DNA of 64,000 nucleotides from Francisella sp. SYW-9 (GTDB taxonomy: Bacteria; Pseudomonadota; Gammaproteobacteria; Francisellales; Francisellaceae): contig NZ_VXKQ01000009.1 of the NCBI RefSeq assembly GCF_008711465.1, positions 208,674 to 272,673 of the forward strand, in the 5' to 3' direction. The notes under the pieces are model-generated. The model was not told the origin of the DNA, ran no database searches, and saw only the letters and a list, made by a program, of their open reading frames with translations. Of this stretch, positions 55,401 through 63,936 are shown in pieces (positions within the stretch are counted from its first letter, which is position 1; every line of letters starts with the position of its first letter). The translations under genes were made by a program, and so were the position numbers.

Positions 55401-56279
55401 AGCTCTAAGCAATATAAAAGTACTCACTGGAACAAGCCAAAGTTTACATTTAACCTCTTTTTCTATTATTTGCTCTTTTTCTTTATACCTAAACTTGCTA
55501 GTAGCTGATAGCTTAATGTTTTTTGTATCATCATAAATAATCTCTTTCTCACTATATATATTCTTAAAATACTTAGTGAAATCACTCTCCTTTGCTGAAT
55601 TATGCTGATAATTCAAATTAAGACTGAAATAGCTTTTAGCGCTACATGGTGAAAATAATTTATCTTCATTAAAGTGTTCAAATAAGAGTCTTTCATTTTC
55701 GTTTTCAGTATTAAAGACATACAGAGAGTCTTTAAAAGTAGAGGCGACTTTATAAGAGCAATTTATAAAATCATTTATTTTTTCAACTATGTTTTTTATT
55801 TTTTTAATAAGCTCTTTATATTCATCATTTACAGTTTTTATTGAACCTACAAGCTCTTGTGAAACTTTTCTGACAAGTTCAATCAACCCTTCAACTTTAT
55901 CTAAGATATTTGCATACCCTATTTTTTTAAGCTCATCTCTATTTATTCCATTTGAACTTCTCTGAAAGTGCTCAACTGTATTTTTTACTGTTACATATAT
56001 TCCATCTAGTGGACTATTACTAGGGTTCTGTGGAGTATAATTACTTATCTCGTTAGCTATAACTTTTAATCTATCAATAGCAGTATTTAAATCCTTTTCT
56101 AAATTTTGTACAAAAGATAAGTCAGCATCTTCTTTAACTAAGATAGCTAATGTGAAATTTTTGATAAAAATTGATGCATTCTCACAACGACTATTATAAT
56201 AATTAGTATCAACACTTAATAGATTACCGAATGGATTAAGGATTTTTGCAGTTGGTTTAATAAAATATTTCTGACTCAT
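52410..56279 (-). CDS. Very large protein of unknown function in T6SS operon (1289 aa)
   Basis: 1289 residues, soluble by sequence, no signal peptide and no convincing membrane helix. Long helical segments at 60-180 and 500-560 with coiled-coil character (KIKANNKVVEDIQNQLISL) suggest an extended shape. The size is like PdpC (about 1325) and PdpD (about 1195) of the FPI, which are large effectors, but I cannot show homology. It lies between the core genes tssA/hcp and tssK with two- and 15-base gaps, so it is co-translated with the apparatus, either as a structural part or as a main cargo. Confidence 0.6.
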   Translation of the reverse strand: MSQKYFIKPTAKILNPFGNLLSVDTNYYNSRCENASIFIKNFTLAILVKEDADLSFVQNLEKDLNTAIDRLKVIANEISNYTPQNPSNSPLDGIYVTVKNTVEHFQRSSNGINRDELKKIGYANILDKVEGLIELVRKVSQELVGSIKTVNDEYKELIKKIKNIVEKINDFINCSYKVASTFKDSLYVFNTENENERLLFEHFNEDKLFSPCSAKSYFSLNLNYQHNSAKESDFTKYFKNIYSEKEIIYDDTKNIKLSATSKFRYKEKEQIIEKEVKCKLWLVPVSTFILLRAFARVNQERKEKRVLNDHIGVINSASESYEEHVKNNKSLYLKKILISPANDQIMLDKDTIQSLKVNEMELLWPKSPGGKLLTSLTLKDLIMMHFRDVRKHDTFGNIIGFRGTRYENKVKEFIRDNEYLSISRVKADNKYDRSVEGLIDRINGFTGSKNSRLVRKISIFISSYITEKFQFSLYDNVKTGAIYKDYDETKFLSSIVSENKLLEAKKKSVIEKIKANNKVVEDIQNQLISLTANIKKIDDILNERPNTEDKNHDEGVSVSLDDENIDSIENPCFSLELGDKSHVKIKIDKKQLNRKVVQYSIAKVLNNILFSAKINVMDKLIKETELPGVFLDPLVEALQYDINDKSIVRSSFMGYFMAIMYMSLPYHKCFQRRNWWDIYHLTPKSRILFMSKAANWYYKAYYDICRELWYSVGPFIGSNLDLQTVRSSLRENLRSNLENKNLKVGYENAYSHKDSISKRIDTVGSAVTYISSMFIYDNAIQEEDLVSTEVNENIDLTSLDKSTTSIKRHEFERSLESHKLERSRSFQLNSSIDGKIIEVGNWMRESKFLESNNLDYATLMVLTISLHVESSHKYIVSADLSKRAEVFTLLNKVFFSDYGTSIHSSYNLENRGGIDRNIVNVLLNIDKDFIDFAISNMGEQYSMMSCPNSDRTESVQQDRALKLLLVIQMLYLKIVSYRYSLDIGKGGSQCWDDNIYDPCYKALESKKSSYHLGGVYKKCVLEEVIRSYNAIFGDKGKGIRRITKPVGEWTGWHTDLTSTNQKAQIIPFVKDVMNGIYMYTQKFIIGSNILEGETIFDHIIAAVKTNNVLNKYALNSYEVYGNNLKNILIELKDGSKENYFTVLVYGLLLACMALVTRTAYKYGSKFAGVADFQNKIEVRTSEDDIQSILKYCLPFYIFCANMVSRIAIKNQPLDLTLTNIYTDPSLADTSIDRYGGINISSVYAFIRSFIVEDKYVESDDNKKVDLSNMSIRLDNMKVLDKTKYNDNMD

Positions 56280-56294
56280 TACTTCTACCCTCTA

Positions 56295-59200
56295 TCATAG
56301 TTTTGAAGATTTATCATTGTCCTTAGCATTTTCATTAGCCTCTCTTAAATGCTCAACTCTCAAAGCATTGTTAGGATAATTACTAAATGTATTACAAACC
56401 CAACTACCTAACCCATAGACTGTGCTAGCAGTTAAACCTGCTAATACAGACTTAAACTTAGATATTCCAATAAGACCAGCTACACCTCCTGTGATTGCTC
56501 CAGCAAACAAAACTTTAATCATGTCAACTTCCCTATCTTTGACCGCCTTGATAGATAAATCAGAAGCCACAAGCAATACCATAGGTAAATTAACCGTTGT
56601 AGCATTACCTATTTCATCTTTATACTTAGTAGCAAATATCTTATAAAAATCATCTATATGCTTAGCCTGAACATTGTAATTCTTAAATGTTTTACCAATT
56701 TTTGCCATTGATGAATCTTTAACAAATAGCTCGCCAACCCACGATATAGCTCTTTTACTTCCTCTACTCATAGATTGAAATATAGTCATATTTTCTTGAG
56801 ACTTAAGATGATCTCTATGCATATCCCTCATCGCATTATCCATAGCGTTAATGTATGCTTCTTTCATCATTTTAAAATGCTCTTTCTTGCTAAGCATTTC
56901 TTGAATATTTGATATCCAAGAGATAAATATACTTTCCATAAGAGCTAATATTTGCATATATATCTCGAATTCAGCCTGATCCTTAGAAAGAAAAGGAAAA
57001 ATTATCTGAATATAATAATAAGATATCATGAAGTCAATATAATTTGAGTCAGTTGGAAAAACCGTATGGAATTCATATTCTTTAGTACCCTTATCATCTT
57101 TAAGTTTTATTTCTCCATTAACCCTGTTATAAGCCTCTCTTAATGCCCCTAAATAACAATATTGAAACAAACCAGGAAAATCGTCAGCGATCGATTTATT
57201 ATCGACAGTAAAGATGTTCTCTTCTAGCTTAAGCTTATTAAATTCATTGTATGTAAAAAGCTTTTTAGTATTATCCTTCGAAACCATAGTTAATTCTAAA
57301 GATGTTTTACCGATCAACCCTTGCTTAACAATAAAATTCATTACCGCAGTCATCTTAACAAAATTTAATGCCCGGTTACGCAAGCCACTAATATCTCTAC
57401 TTACATTTTGAGCTGTTTCTGACTGAGTTTCCGCCAAAGCATTTAAAATATAGTATTGAGCTCTATTCTCAGCATCTTGTAAATTAGGAGAAAAGGTTCT
57501 TAAACGTTCAATCTTAGCAGTTTCAATATCTTTAATATCTTCGGTGGTACTTTTTATATTTTCTAGCGTACTTGAAAGTAACTCTGCCTGTTTTTTAACT
57601 ATTTTGAGCTGTTGATGAACCGCTGATTTAATATCTGTGATATTTTCTTTAAGTTTAATAACAGCATCTCTACTACCACCAAGCTGATTATCAATATTTT
57701 TAAGAACATCTCCTATCTGCTCTATGTTATCAGGTAGTGATTGATACCGTTCTAAGCTAGACAAAACACTATTTTTATAATTATTAAATCTCTTTATCTC
57801 ATTAGAAAGAGCTTCCGAATACTCTCTAAACTGAGCTTTAGTCATTGGCTCATCAAAAGTATTTATAATATCTTGACTGAAATTAGTAGTTATATGTAGC
57901 TGTTGCGAAATAAACCTTATATGATTATTATCCGTTATCTTACCCTGTCCATAAACAGCTGATAATTTAGTTGAAATACCACATATAAAGTTTATCAAAT
58001 TAAAAAACAAAATTTTATTATGAAAATCATCACTAACTTTATCACCAAAAAATTCTGATTCAATTTTATCGGAACTATACTCAGCAATAGTTTTTTCATA
58101 ATTAGCCTCTATGAACTTTATCAATGATTGAATATAGTGTTTTTTAGGATCACCTTTGAAACCCTTTTTCTGATTAAATGCCTCATCGACATTTTTAAGA
58201 TGCCTATCAACGAAAGGATCAAGCTCTTTTTCTAAACTATCATAGCTACTATCTAGATCTGGTAGACTAACATCGCTAAGCTCTTCTTTAGCTAAAATAT
58301 TTTTTTTTATATCATCTACAAATAGATTTTGACTAGCAAGCCTAGCTTTTAGACTCTGCTGCAAACGAGTAAACCAATCATTATTATGACTGCTTAATAT
58401 ATGAACTTCATAATTAGGCAATAATTCTGTAATATAAATTTCAATGGTTTCTCTAAATATTAATTGAGCCATTTCTTTATGAAAAATTGCAGAACTATCA
58501 CCAGAATCGATAATAGCCTTACATTGATAACTATATTGTAATGGAACTGCATATTTACTAAACATTACAAACTTTGCTTTTAAATTTTGAATATTGTCAG
58601 CCACATCTGCAACAATATATTCTTTGATTCTTAATATTGTTTGATTAAGTTGCTCAATAGCTTCTTTAACATAACCATTTAGCAACTCTACACTTTCTTC
58701 AGATACTTTACCGCTATCTAACGCTTGTGATGTCTGACCTATAATCTCACAAGCATCTTCTAACCTACTCATTTGGCTAGATGCTAACTCTATATAGTTG
58801 TTAGAGTTTTCAAGAATCTGCTTATACTTCTCATGAGTATCTTCTGTCGAGAGTTCCATTGAAAATGTATAAAACTTAGTAACAATATCTAACAGAACTC
58901 TACTAAGCTTATTCACAAGTATACTTGATTTACCAACCTCTTCACGGATTTCAGATATTAGCTTTATAATTTGTTTGATATAGCTTCTAGTTAAAATAGA
59001 AATAAGAACTTTAGTACGTGCTATGCCTTGACTATCAATATTGCTAAAATCTGCCTTTAATAATGCTTCTTCAGAAATAGCATATTTAATCTTTGACACA
59101 CAAGTATCTGATCTATCTCTCTGACTTTCATTACTTAGGTTAGTAAGATAAATAGTATCTTTTAAAGTAACCATCACTCTATAACTTTTAGCCTTATTAG

Positions 59201-59318
59201 ATGCTTTAGCAACACTTATATTAGTAAAGCCTTTCTCTTCAATATATTGCCAAACTCTTTTTGTTAAAATTTCATCATAATTGCGTTTAAGCTCATTAAC
59301 TTTTAGATTATCAAACAT
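56295..59318 (-). CDS. Large protein of unknown function with C-terminal membrane segments (1007 aa)
   Basis: 1007 residues. Mostly helical with strong coiled-coil stretches (e.g. about 530-600, NIDNQLGGSRDAVIKLKENI and neighbours). Near the C terminus a pair of hydrophobic glycine-rich segments (VLFAGAITGGVAGLIGI and SVLAGLTASTVYGLGSWV, about 930-975) resembles membrane-inserting hairpins such as those of pore-forming or holin-like toxins. Ten bases separate it from tssA-like and 15 from the 1289-aa gene. It could replace a missing membrane-complex part or be a membrane-acting effector. No family recognised. Confidence 0.6.
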   Translation of the reverse strand: MFDNLKVNELKRNYDEILTKRVWQYIEEKGFTNISVAKASNKAKSYRVMVTLKDTIYLTNLSNESQRDRSDTCVSKIKYAISEEALLKADFSNIDSQGIARTKVLISILTRSYIKQIIKLISEIREEVGKSSILVNKLSRVLLDIVTKFYTFSMELSTEDTHEKYKQILENSNNYIELASSQMSRLEDACEIIGQTSQALDSGKVSEESVELLNGYVKEAIEQLNQTILRIKEYIVADVADNIQNLKAKFVMFSKYAVPLQYSYQCKAIIDSGDSSAIFHKEMAQLIFRETIEIYITELLPNYEVHILSSHNNDWFTRLQQSLKARLASQNLFVDDIKKNILAKEELSDVSLPDLDSSYDSLEKELDPFVDRHLKNVDEAFNQKKGFKGDPKKHYIQSLIKFIEANYEKTIAEYSSDKIESEFFGDKVSDDFHNKILFFNLINFICGISTKLSAVYGQGKITDNNHIRFISQQLHITTNFSQDIINTFDEPMTKAQFREYSEALSNEIKRFNNYKNSVLSSLERYQSLPDNIEQIGDVLKNIDNQLGGSRDAVIKLKENITDIKSAVHQQLKIVKKQAELLSSTLENIKSTTEDIKDIETAKIERLRTFSPNLQDAENRAQYYILNALAETQSETAQNVSRDISGLRNRALNFVKMTAVMNFIVKQGLIGKTSLELTMVSKDNTKKLFTYNEFNKLKLEENIFTVDNKSIADDFPGLFQYCYLGALREAYNRVNGEIKLKDDKGTKEYEFHTVFPTDSNYIDFMISYYYIQIIFPFLSKDQAEFEIYMQILALMESIFISWISNIQEMLSKKEHFKMMKEAYINAMDNAMRDMHRDHLKSQENMTIFQSMSRGSKRAISWVGELFVKDSSMAKIGKTFKNYNVQAKHIDDFYKIFATKYKDEIGNATTVNLPMVLLVASDLSIKAVKDREVDMIKVLFAGAITGGVAGLIGISKFKSVLAGLTASTVYGLGSWVCNTFSNYPNNALRVEHLREANENAKDNDKSSKL

Positions 59319-59328
59319 ACATCTTCCT

Positions 59329-60405
59329 CTATAAATCTAAAGAATCAAAAGCCGAGCTAAAATCATCTTCATGATCTATTTGATCAGCTTCATTATCGTT
59401 ATAACTATCTTGATTATTGTCATTCTGGGATGTTTTTGTACCTGCTCGTTTATTTAATATCTCATCAATATTAAAATCACCCATATTTGAAGGTTTATTA
59501 TCAGGGTCTATTTGAATATTTACATCTGTCTTGTTTAGCATAAACTCCCACAAAGGCGATCCTTTGCTATTTTCAATTATTTGTGAAATTTCAGTATAGA
59601 CTTCTGGTGTTATAGAGTTTAGAAAGGCTCCTAACTCTCTTGGAAAATATTTAATTGGATTAAAATTGTCAATTTCTGTTTGAATCGAGTCAAATAATAG
59701 TGCTAGCTCGAACTTCTCTGATGGTGTCTCTGCCATATTAGCCAAACCTCCAAACTTAGATATTTTCAGTAAAAGATTTGCCCATGCAAAACTATATCTA
59801 TCTTGTTTTGATACATTTGGTGTAACTAAGACATCCTCTGGAGCTTCTTCTACAGCCTCAGGATCTTTATCTTCTTTTATTAGATATTTTGCTACTGTCG
59901 ATATTAACTGATTCTTTGATTCACTTAATTCCAACAAATCGATATCTTCAATATTTTCTGAGAGTAACTCCAAGATACGACTTAGATGTTGTATTATCAG
60001 CTCTTGTTGAGTATCTAAGAAATCTGGATAATAATAGTTTATAGCATCATTTGCATTTTTAATTAAAGTTAATGTACTCTGTATAGTTATTGTTTCTTTT
60101 TTATTTATTGGTGAAATAAAGTCATATTTATTTAAAACATCCGCTAGTATATTTAAGCTAGAAACATAATCATCTGCTGAATGGTTTAGGTTAAAATGTG
60201 CCTGTAAATAAATACATACAAGCTGAATGTCAAGAACTCTATATTCATGAGTATATTCAGAAATCTTATCGATAACTGCCTGAAATTCTCTAGCATCGAT
60301 AAGCCCTGTACACTCAGTCAACACATCAAAATCAGATCTTTTAGCTAAATCCCAATCCTGCTTATCACCAAACAAGTGTAACAACTCTTTATCTGCTTTA
60401 CTCAT
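59329..60405 (-). CDS. TssA-like protein (ImpA N-terminal domain)
   Basis: 358 residues. The N half shows the ImpA_N/TssA pattern: a region around residue 40 (FQAVIDKISEYTHEYRVLDIQ) followed by a helix pair and SSLNILADVLNKYDFISP, in line with the DLRVA...L..GL..L..W...P layout. The C-terminal 60 residues are acidic and low-complexity (NDNNQDSYNDNEADQIDHED). TssA caps and primes sheath growth in other systems. It occupies the place of iglD in the iglABCD order but is not TssK. Moderate confidence. Confidence 0.55.
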   Translation of the reverse strand: MSKADKELLHLFGDKQDWDLAKRSDFDVLTECTGLIDAREFQAVIDKISEYTHEYRVLDIQLVCIYLQAHFNLNHSADDYVSSLNILADVLNKYDFISPINKKETITIQSTLTLIKNANDAINYYYPDFLDTQQELIIQHLSRILELLSENIEDIDLLELSESKNQLISTVAKYLIKEDKDPEAVEEAPEDVLVTPNVSKQDRYSFAWANLLLKISKFGGLANMAETPSEKFELALLFDSIQTEIDNFNPIKYFPRELGAFLNSITPEVYTEISQIIENSKGSPLWEFMLNKTDVNIQIDPDNKPSNMGDFNIDEILNKRAGTKTSQNDNNQDSYNDNEADQIDHEDDFSSAFDSLDL

Positions 60406-60459
60406 GAATTTATATCCTCAACTATTTTAGAATTAACCTAAACCTTTAGTATTTGAAAA

Positions 60460-61107
60460 TTATTTACCGCCAGCATCTACGCCGATAACAACTTTCTTTG
60501 TACTATCTCCACTCCATGTTGATACTGGTGTACCTTTTTCCCACTTTCCACTTAGAACTATAGTACCTGTTAACTCAGTTTCATTTTGTGTTGCTGTACG
60601 AAGATATGAGTCCCCACACTCATAAGCAATCAACTCTTGAAATTGACGAGTTTGTTCTTCACACATTGTAAATTTGGCACCTTGAGGGTCAAAATACTGC
60701 ACAATTGTACCCTTGTTCGCTTGATCTACAGTTTGCTTATCATTTGCTACAGCCAGTTCTACAGAAAGTTGTGCTTTAGCACCTCCTTTTAGCACTTTTG
60801 TAAGCCCTGCATTTAGCTCTGCAGCAATAGTCTTGTTAGTACGAAGATGCAAACTTATTGTTTGTGATATTGCATCAAACTCGCCATATTCTAGTTTAAA
60901 GTTCACAGGCTGTTGACCAGGAGTTGATGTCCCAAGATCATAATACGGTAGCTTTTCCTTTAAGTCTACGGGCCCTGATTCTGCACTTAATTTTACCTGT
61001 AAAAAAACAGCATCATGTGTTGGTGATGGTGCAGAAAGATTCGCTGCAGGGTGTGAGTTTGGTGCCAAAGTCATCTTTTGACCATCTATTGCTATAAAAT
61101 CTGACAT
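60460..61107 (-). CDS. Hcp/IglC-like T6SS tube protein
   Basis: 215 residues, beta-rich with few helices, no signal peptide, strong AAGGAG ribosome-binding site. It follows tssB-tssC exactly as iglC follows iglA-iglB in the FPI and has IglC-like length (about 209). Sequence likeness to IglC or to canonical Hcp is weak; KLSAESGPVDLKEKLPYY and SLHLRTNKTIAAELN are parts of the barrel by pattern. As the tube subunit it should be the most abundant secreted product of the operon. The 48-base gap to tssC and 54-base gap to tssA-like are wider than elsewhere in the operon. Confidence 0.6.
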   Translation of the reverse strand: MSDFIAIDGQKMTLAPNSHPAANLSAPSPTHDAVFLQVKLSAESGPVDLKEKLPYYDLGTSTPGQQPVNFKLEYGEFDAISQTISLHLRTNKTIAAELNAGLTKVLKGGAKAQLSVELAVANDKQTVDQANKGTIVQYFDPQGAKFTMCEEQTRQFQELIAYECGDSYLRTATQNETELTGTIVLSGKWEKGTPVSTWSGDSTKKVVIGVDAGGK

Positions 61108-61155
61108 ATTTTATCTCCTTGTTATTTATATTAATTAACTTGCCAGTTTAGTTAT

Positions 61156-62685
61156 TTACGAATTAAGCCTAGCTTCAACACTTAATTCAACATCCATACC
61201 TTCAAACTGAACGTGTGGAAGTATTTGGATACTTGACTTATACCAACCTATCTTACCTTCTATCGGCTCTACAGATATCTCTGCAGCCTTAAAAGGAAAA
61301 TAGCTCTTAGTCAAATCCGTTGGACTTGGAACAGTTGTAACATAACTATTTATCCAACTAGATAAAGTATCTGTTATGGTTTCTTTAGTAGCTGAAGAAC
61401 CTATACGATCTCTCATTATCATCTTGATATAATGAGCCAGCCTAGTAATTGAGTATGTATAAGAAATATTTGCTATTAACTGAGAGTTTTCAGAATCTTT
61501 AGGATCTTTATATTCCTGAACCATCTTCAATGAATTAACACTGAAAAAGCAGCCTTCTGATGTACCTTTTTTATACACAAAAGGCATAAACCCAGCATTT
61601 GCAAACTCCAACTCTCTATAGTCTGGAATAACAAACTCAGTAGGAACCTTTAATTCCTCATACCCTCTTATATTAAAAGTATGACTAGGTAACCCTTCCA
61701 CAGTACCTCCTGCACGAGGTCCCCGTATGCTCTGACACCAACCAGTAACTCTAAATGCTCTCATTAAGTTTTTTGCAAACAATACTGATGCATTACCCCA
61801 AATATACTCTTGGTTAGATATAGGGTTAACTATCTTTTCTTTGAAGTTTTTAATATATTTACCCTTTGTTGGATTATTATCTGGATGATAAGGTGCTCTT
61901 AACAAAAACTGTGGCACAGTTAATCCAACATAAGCTGCTTGCTCTGTTTTACGAAACTTATTCCACTTGCCATACTTAGGGTGTTCTAAAAGTGCATTAA
62001 GATTTTTAATATCTGCCAAATCCTCAGCCGTATTACAGCCAAAAAACTTAGGACTAGCTGCTGCTATAAACGGCGCATGGGACGCTGTAGCAATTTTACC
62101 CATTATAGAAAGCCAGTTTATATCATCTTGAGTATTCTCAAACTCATAAAGACCAATCATTGTCCCATAAGGTTCACCCCCATACTGATCATACTCACTT
62201 ACATATAACTTCTTAAATAAATCACTAGATGATATATCTACAGCATTAGTCTCAAAATCATCAAGCAACTCTTCTTTTGAGACATCCAAAACAGATATTT
62301 TAATGGGTGCATCATTAGGCTTATCGAGATAAATCTCATTAATCGAAAGCCACTGTTTTTCTAACTCCTTGAATTTTACATCATGAATAATCTCGTTAAC
62401 TTGTTCTTCTATTATGGTGTCAATACGATTTATAACATTACGGGTCAAATGCTTATTATAAAGATTCATATCTTCATTCTTAGCGTTTGCGAAAATAGCA
62501 GATAAACCAGCAGCTAATCTTAATACATCATCTGAGACTATATCATTCTGGTTACTAGCGTCTGTAACATAGTCGTACTGAACTTTTTGTAAAGCTTTTT
62601 CTGTAGTATCAAGACTTAGGCTAGAAAATAGTTTTGACAAACTAATAGCATTATTCTCTTTTACTTCTGTAGCTACTTCAGACAT
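61156..62685 (-). CDS. iglB: T6SS contractile sheath large subunit TssC/IglB
   Basis: 509 residues, the normal length. Typical TssC segments: SEYDQYGGEPYGTMIGLYEF, FIAAASPKFFGC, LRAPYHPDN, FVIPDYRELEFANAGF and HYIKMIMRDRIGS, and a beta-strand-rich C terminus that interlocks with TssB (QILPHVQFEGMDVELSVEARL). The gene shares one base with tssB (TAATG), ensuring equimolar sheath subunits. Very good match to the Francisella IglB family. Confidence 0.92.
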   Translation of the reverse strand: MSEVATEVKENNAISLSKLFSSLSLDTTEKALQKVQYDYVTDASNQNDIVSDDVLRLAAGLSAIFANAKNEDMNLYNKHLTRNVINRIDTIIEEQVNEIIHDVKFKELEKQWLSINEIYLDKPNDAPIKISVLDVSKEELLDDFETNAVDISSSDLFKKLYVSEYDQYGGEPYGTMIGLYEFENTQDDINWLSIMGKIATASHAPFIAAASPKFFGCNTAEDLADIKNLNALLEHPKYGKWNKFRKTEQAAYVGLTVPQFLLRAPYHPDNNPTKGKYIKNFKEKIVNPISNQEYIWGNASVLFAKNLMRAFRVTGWCQSIRGPRAGGTVEGLPSHTFNIRGYEELKVPTEFVIPDYRELEFANAGFMPFVYKKGTSEGCFFSVNSLKMVQEYKDPKDSENSQLIANISYTYSITRLAHYIKMIMRDRIGSSATKETITDTLSSWINSYVTTVPSPTDLTKSYFPFKAAEISVEPIEGKIGWYKSSIQILPHVQFEGMDVELSVEARLNS

Positions 62686-63245
62686 TACTCCTCTCCTTCT
62701 TCAACTGAGATAATTTCACCTTCCACTACATCATTTTCTTCATCAGTCATCTTAAATGATTCTAGTGCAGGAAGTTCTTGTTTTATCTTTTCTAAGGCTG
62801 TCTCATCACGTAAAATCTCCTTAACCAAGTTGCGAAACCCTTTATTGTTGTCAACTGTGGATTCAAACTCCTGTACCATTTCTCTTAACTTTATTAAAGA
62901 CTTTAACTGGGGAATACTCTCCGCTATAACCCCAGGCTGAAAGGATTTCATTGAATCAATCTTCAACTTTATATCTAAATTAGAAGATTTTGATGGAGTT
63001 ATCTTATTAGGAACTGACAAATTTAGTTCCATATCCATATCCTTCATCAGAGAATCTATAGTTCCATCCATGTGACGAACTTTTCTTTCCTCAAAGTCTT
63101 CTTTTCTATCTTTTGATAATCCTTGAGATATATCTCCAACCACAAGCATCCTAAAAGGTAGCTCCTTGTCTTTTAACTCACCATCAACCTCAGTTTTATA
63201 TCGAAGCATCAGCCTCGATTTTGGTATCTCATCATTCACAGCCAT
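62685..63245 (-). CDS. iglA: T6SS contractile sheath small subunit TssB/IglA
   Basis: Starting from the ATG at 63245, eight bases after AAGGAG, gives 186 residues, close to IglA's 184. It matches IglA through most of its length by eye: IPKSRLMLRYKTEVDG, KELPFRMLVVGDISQG, an EERKVR segment and the C-terminal LKIDSMKSFQPGVIAESIPQ, the sheath-packing helix region. This is the first gene of the operon; 15 minus-strand genes follow. This similarity is the main reason I place the window in Francisella-type bacteria and the system in the FPI-like (T6SS-ii) class. Confidence 0.93.
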   Translation of the reverse strand: MAVNDEIPKSRLMLRYKTEVDGELKDKELPFRMLVVGDISQGLSKDRKEDFEERKVRHMDGTIDSLMKDMDMELNLSVPNKITPSKSSNLDIKLKIDSMKSFQPGVIAESIPQLKSLIKLREMVQEFESTVDNNKGFRNLVKEILRDETALEKIKQELPALESFKMTDEENDVVEGEIISVEEGEE

Positions 63246-63640
63246 ATAAACTCTCCTTTTTACATTGTGTTGTTTTTTTTCAAATAGCTTGATTAAAATC
63301 ATAAAATCATATTACATACGAATATAATGAAGGTGATAGAGTAGAAAATACCTATTTATGAAAAATAGTAATAAATTAAAGACTGTTGAATTAATATCCT
63401 AAATTCTGACCATATCTTGTAAAATACAGAGGCCGAAGATATTTATATTTTAACTCTCATAGGTTTTTCTTTTAGGCTTAGAAGAGTTACTAGGTATTGA
63501 TAATAAATTTGTAAAACTATAAACAGATTAGTAGATTTTCAAAGTTATCCACGCCCAAGATATTACTACACAAAATAGATCTTCTTGCGATTGTATAATG
63601 ATGTTTAAATTTTTATTACTAGGTCAATGGTATAGTTTGA
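63246..63640. promoter_or_regulatory. T6SS operon upstream region
   Basis: No gene is visible in these 395 bases. They must hold the promoter of the T6SS operon on the minus strand and are AT-rich. A single TTATCCACG (63545-63553) looks like a DnaA box but stands alone. I see no clear palindromic operator. Confidence 0.35.
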
Positions 63641-63649
63641 GTAATAGAG

Positions 63650-63936
63650 AGTCAGTCTAAGTTTATGAGGCGCATAGACTAGAAATTTGCTGAAGGATAT
63701 AGAATACGCATATACTTAAAAAAGCTATTAGAAATAAACCTTTAGCTAGAAGAAAGAAAACAAGAAATATTCTTATATCAAAAGTTAGGTATAGGGTTAA
63801 GCAGTGTTGTGGTATTTTAAAGATGAGGTTTGGTTTTGCTAGGAGTAGCTACTTTTTTACAATTAAAGTAAATGCTTAAGCCCTGCTAAAAGCTATGTGT
63901 TTTAATGCTCTAAAAGCAGAATTTTTAATGGCTTAA
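63650..63936 (+). pseudogene. IS5-family transposase C-terminal remnant
   Basis: From 63721 the plus strand reads KAIRNKPLARRKKTRNILIS then KVRYRVKQCCGILKMRFGFAR, the conserved end of IS5-type transposases (NKPL..., K-R-x-VEQ-FG-LK-RF). An in-frame TAA follows IKVNA, after which ALLKAMCFNALKAE continues. Upstream, EGYRIRIYLK is in another frame. The element therefore carries at least one stop and one frameshift and is dead. It may extend past the window edge. Confidence 0.65.

Noticed and set aside
63545..63553. TTATCCACG, DnaA-box-like
   Set aside because: A single copy with no cluster, no AT-rich unwinding element arrangement and no dnaA/dnaN neighbour; not an origin.
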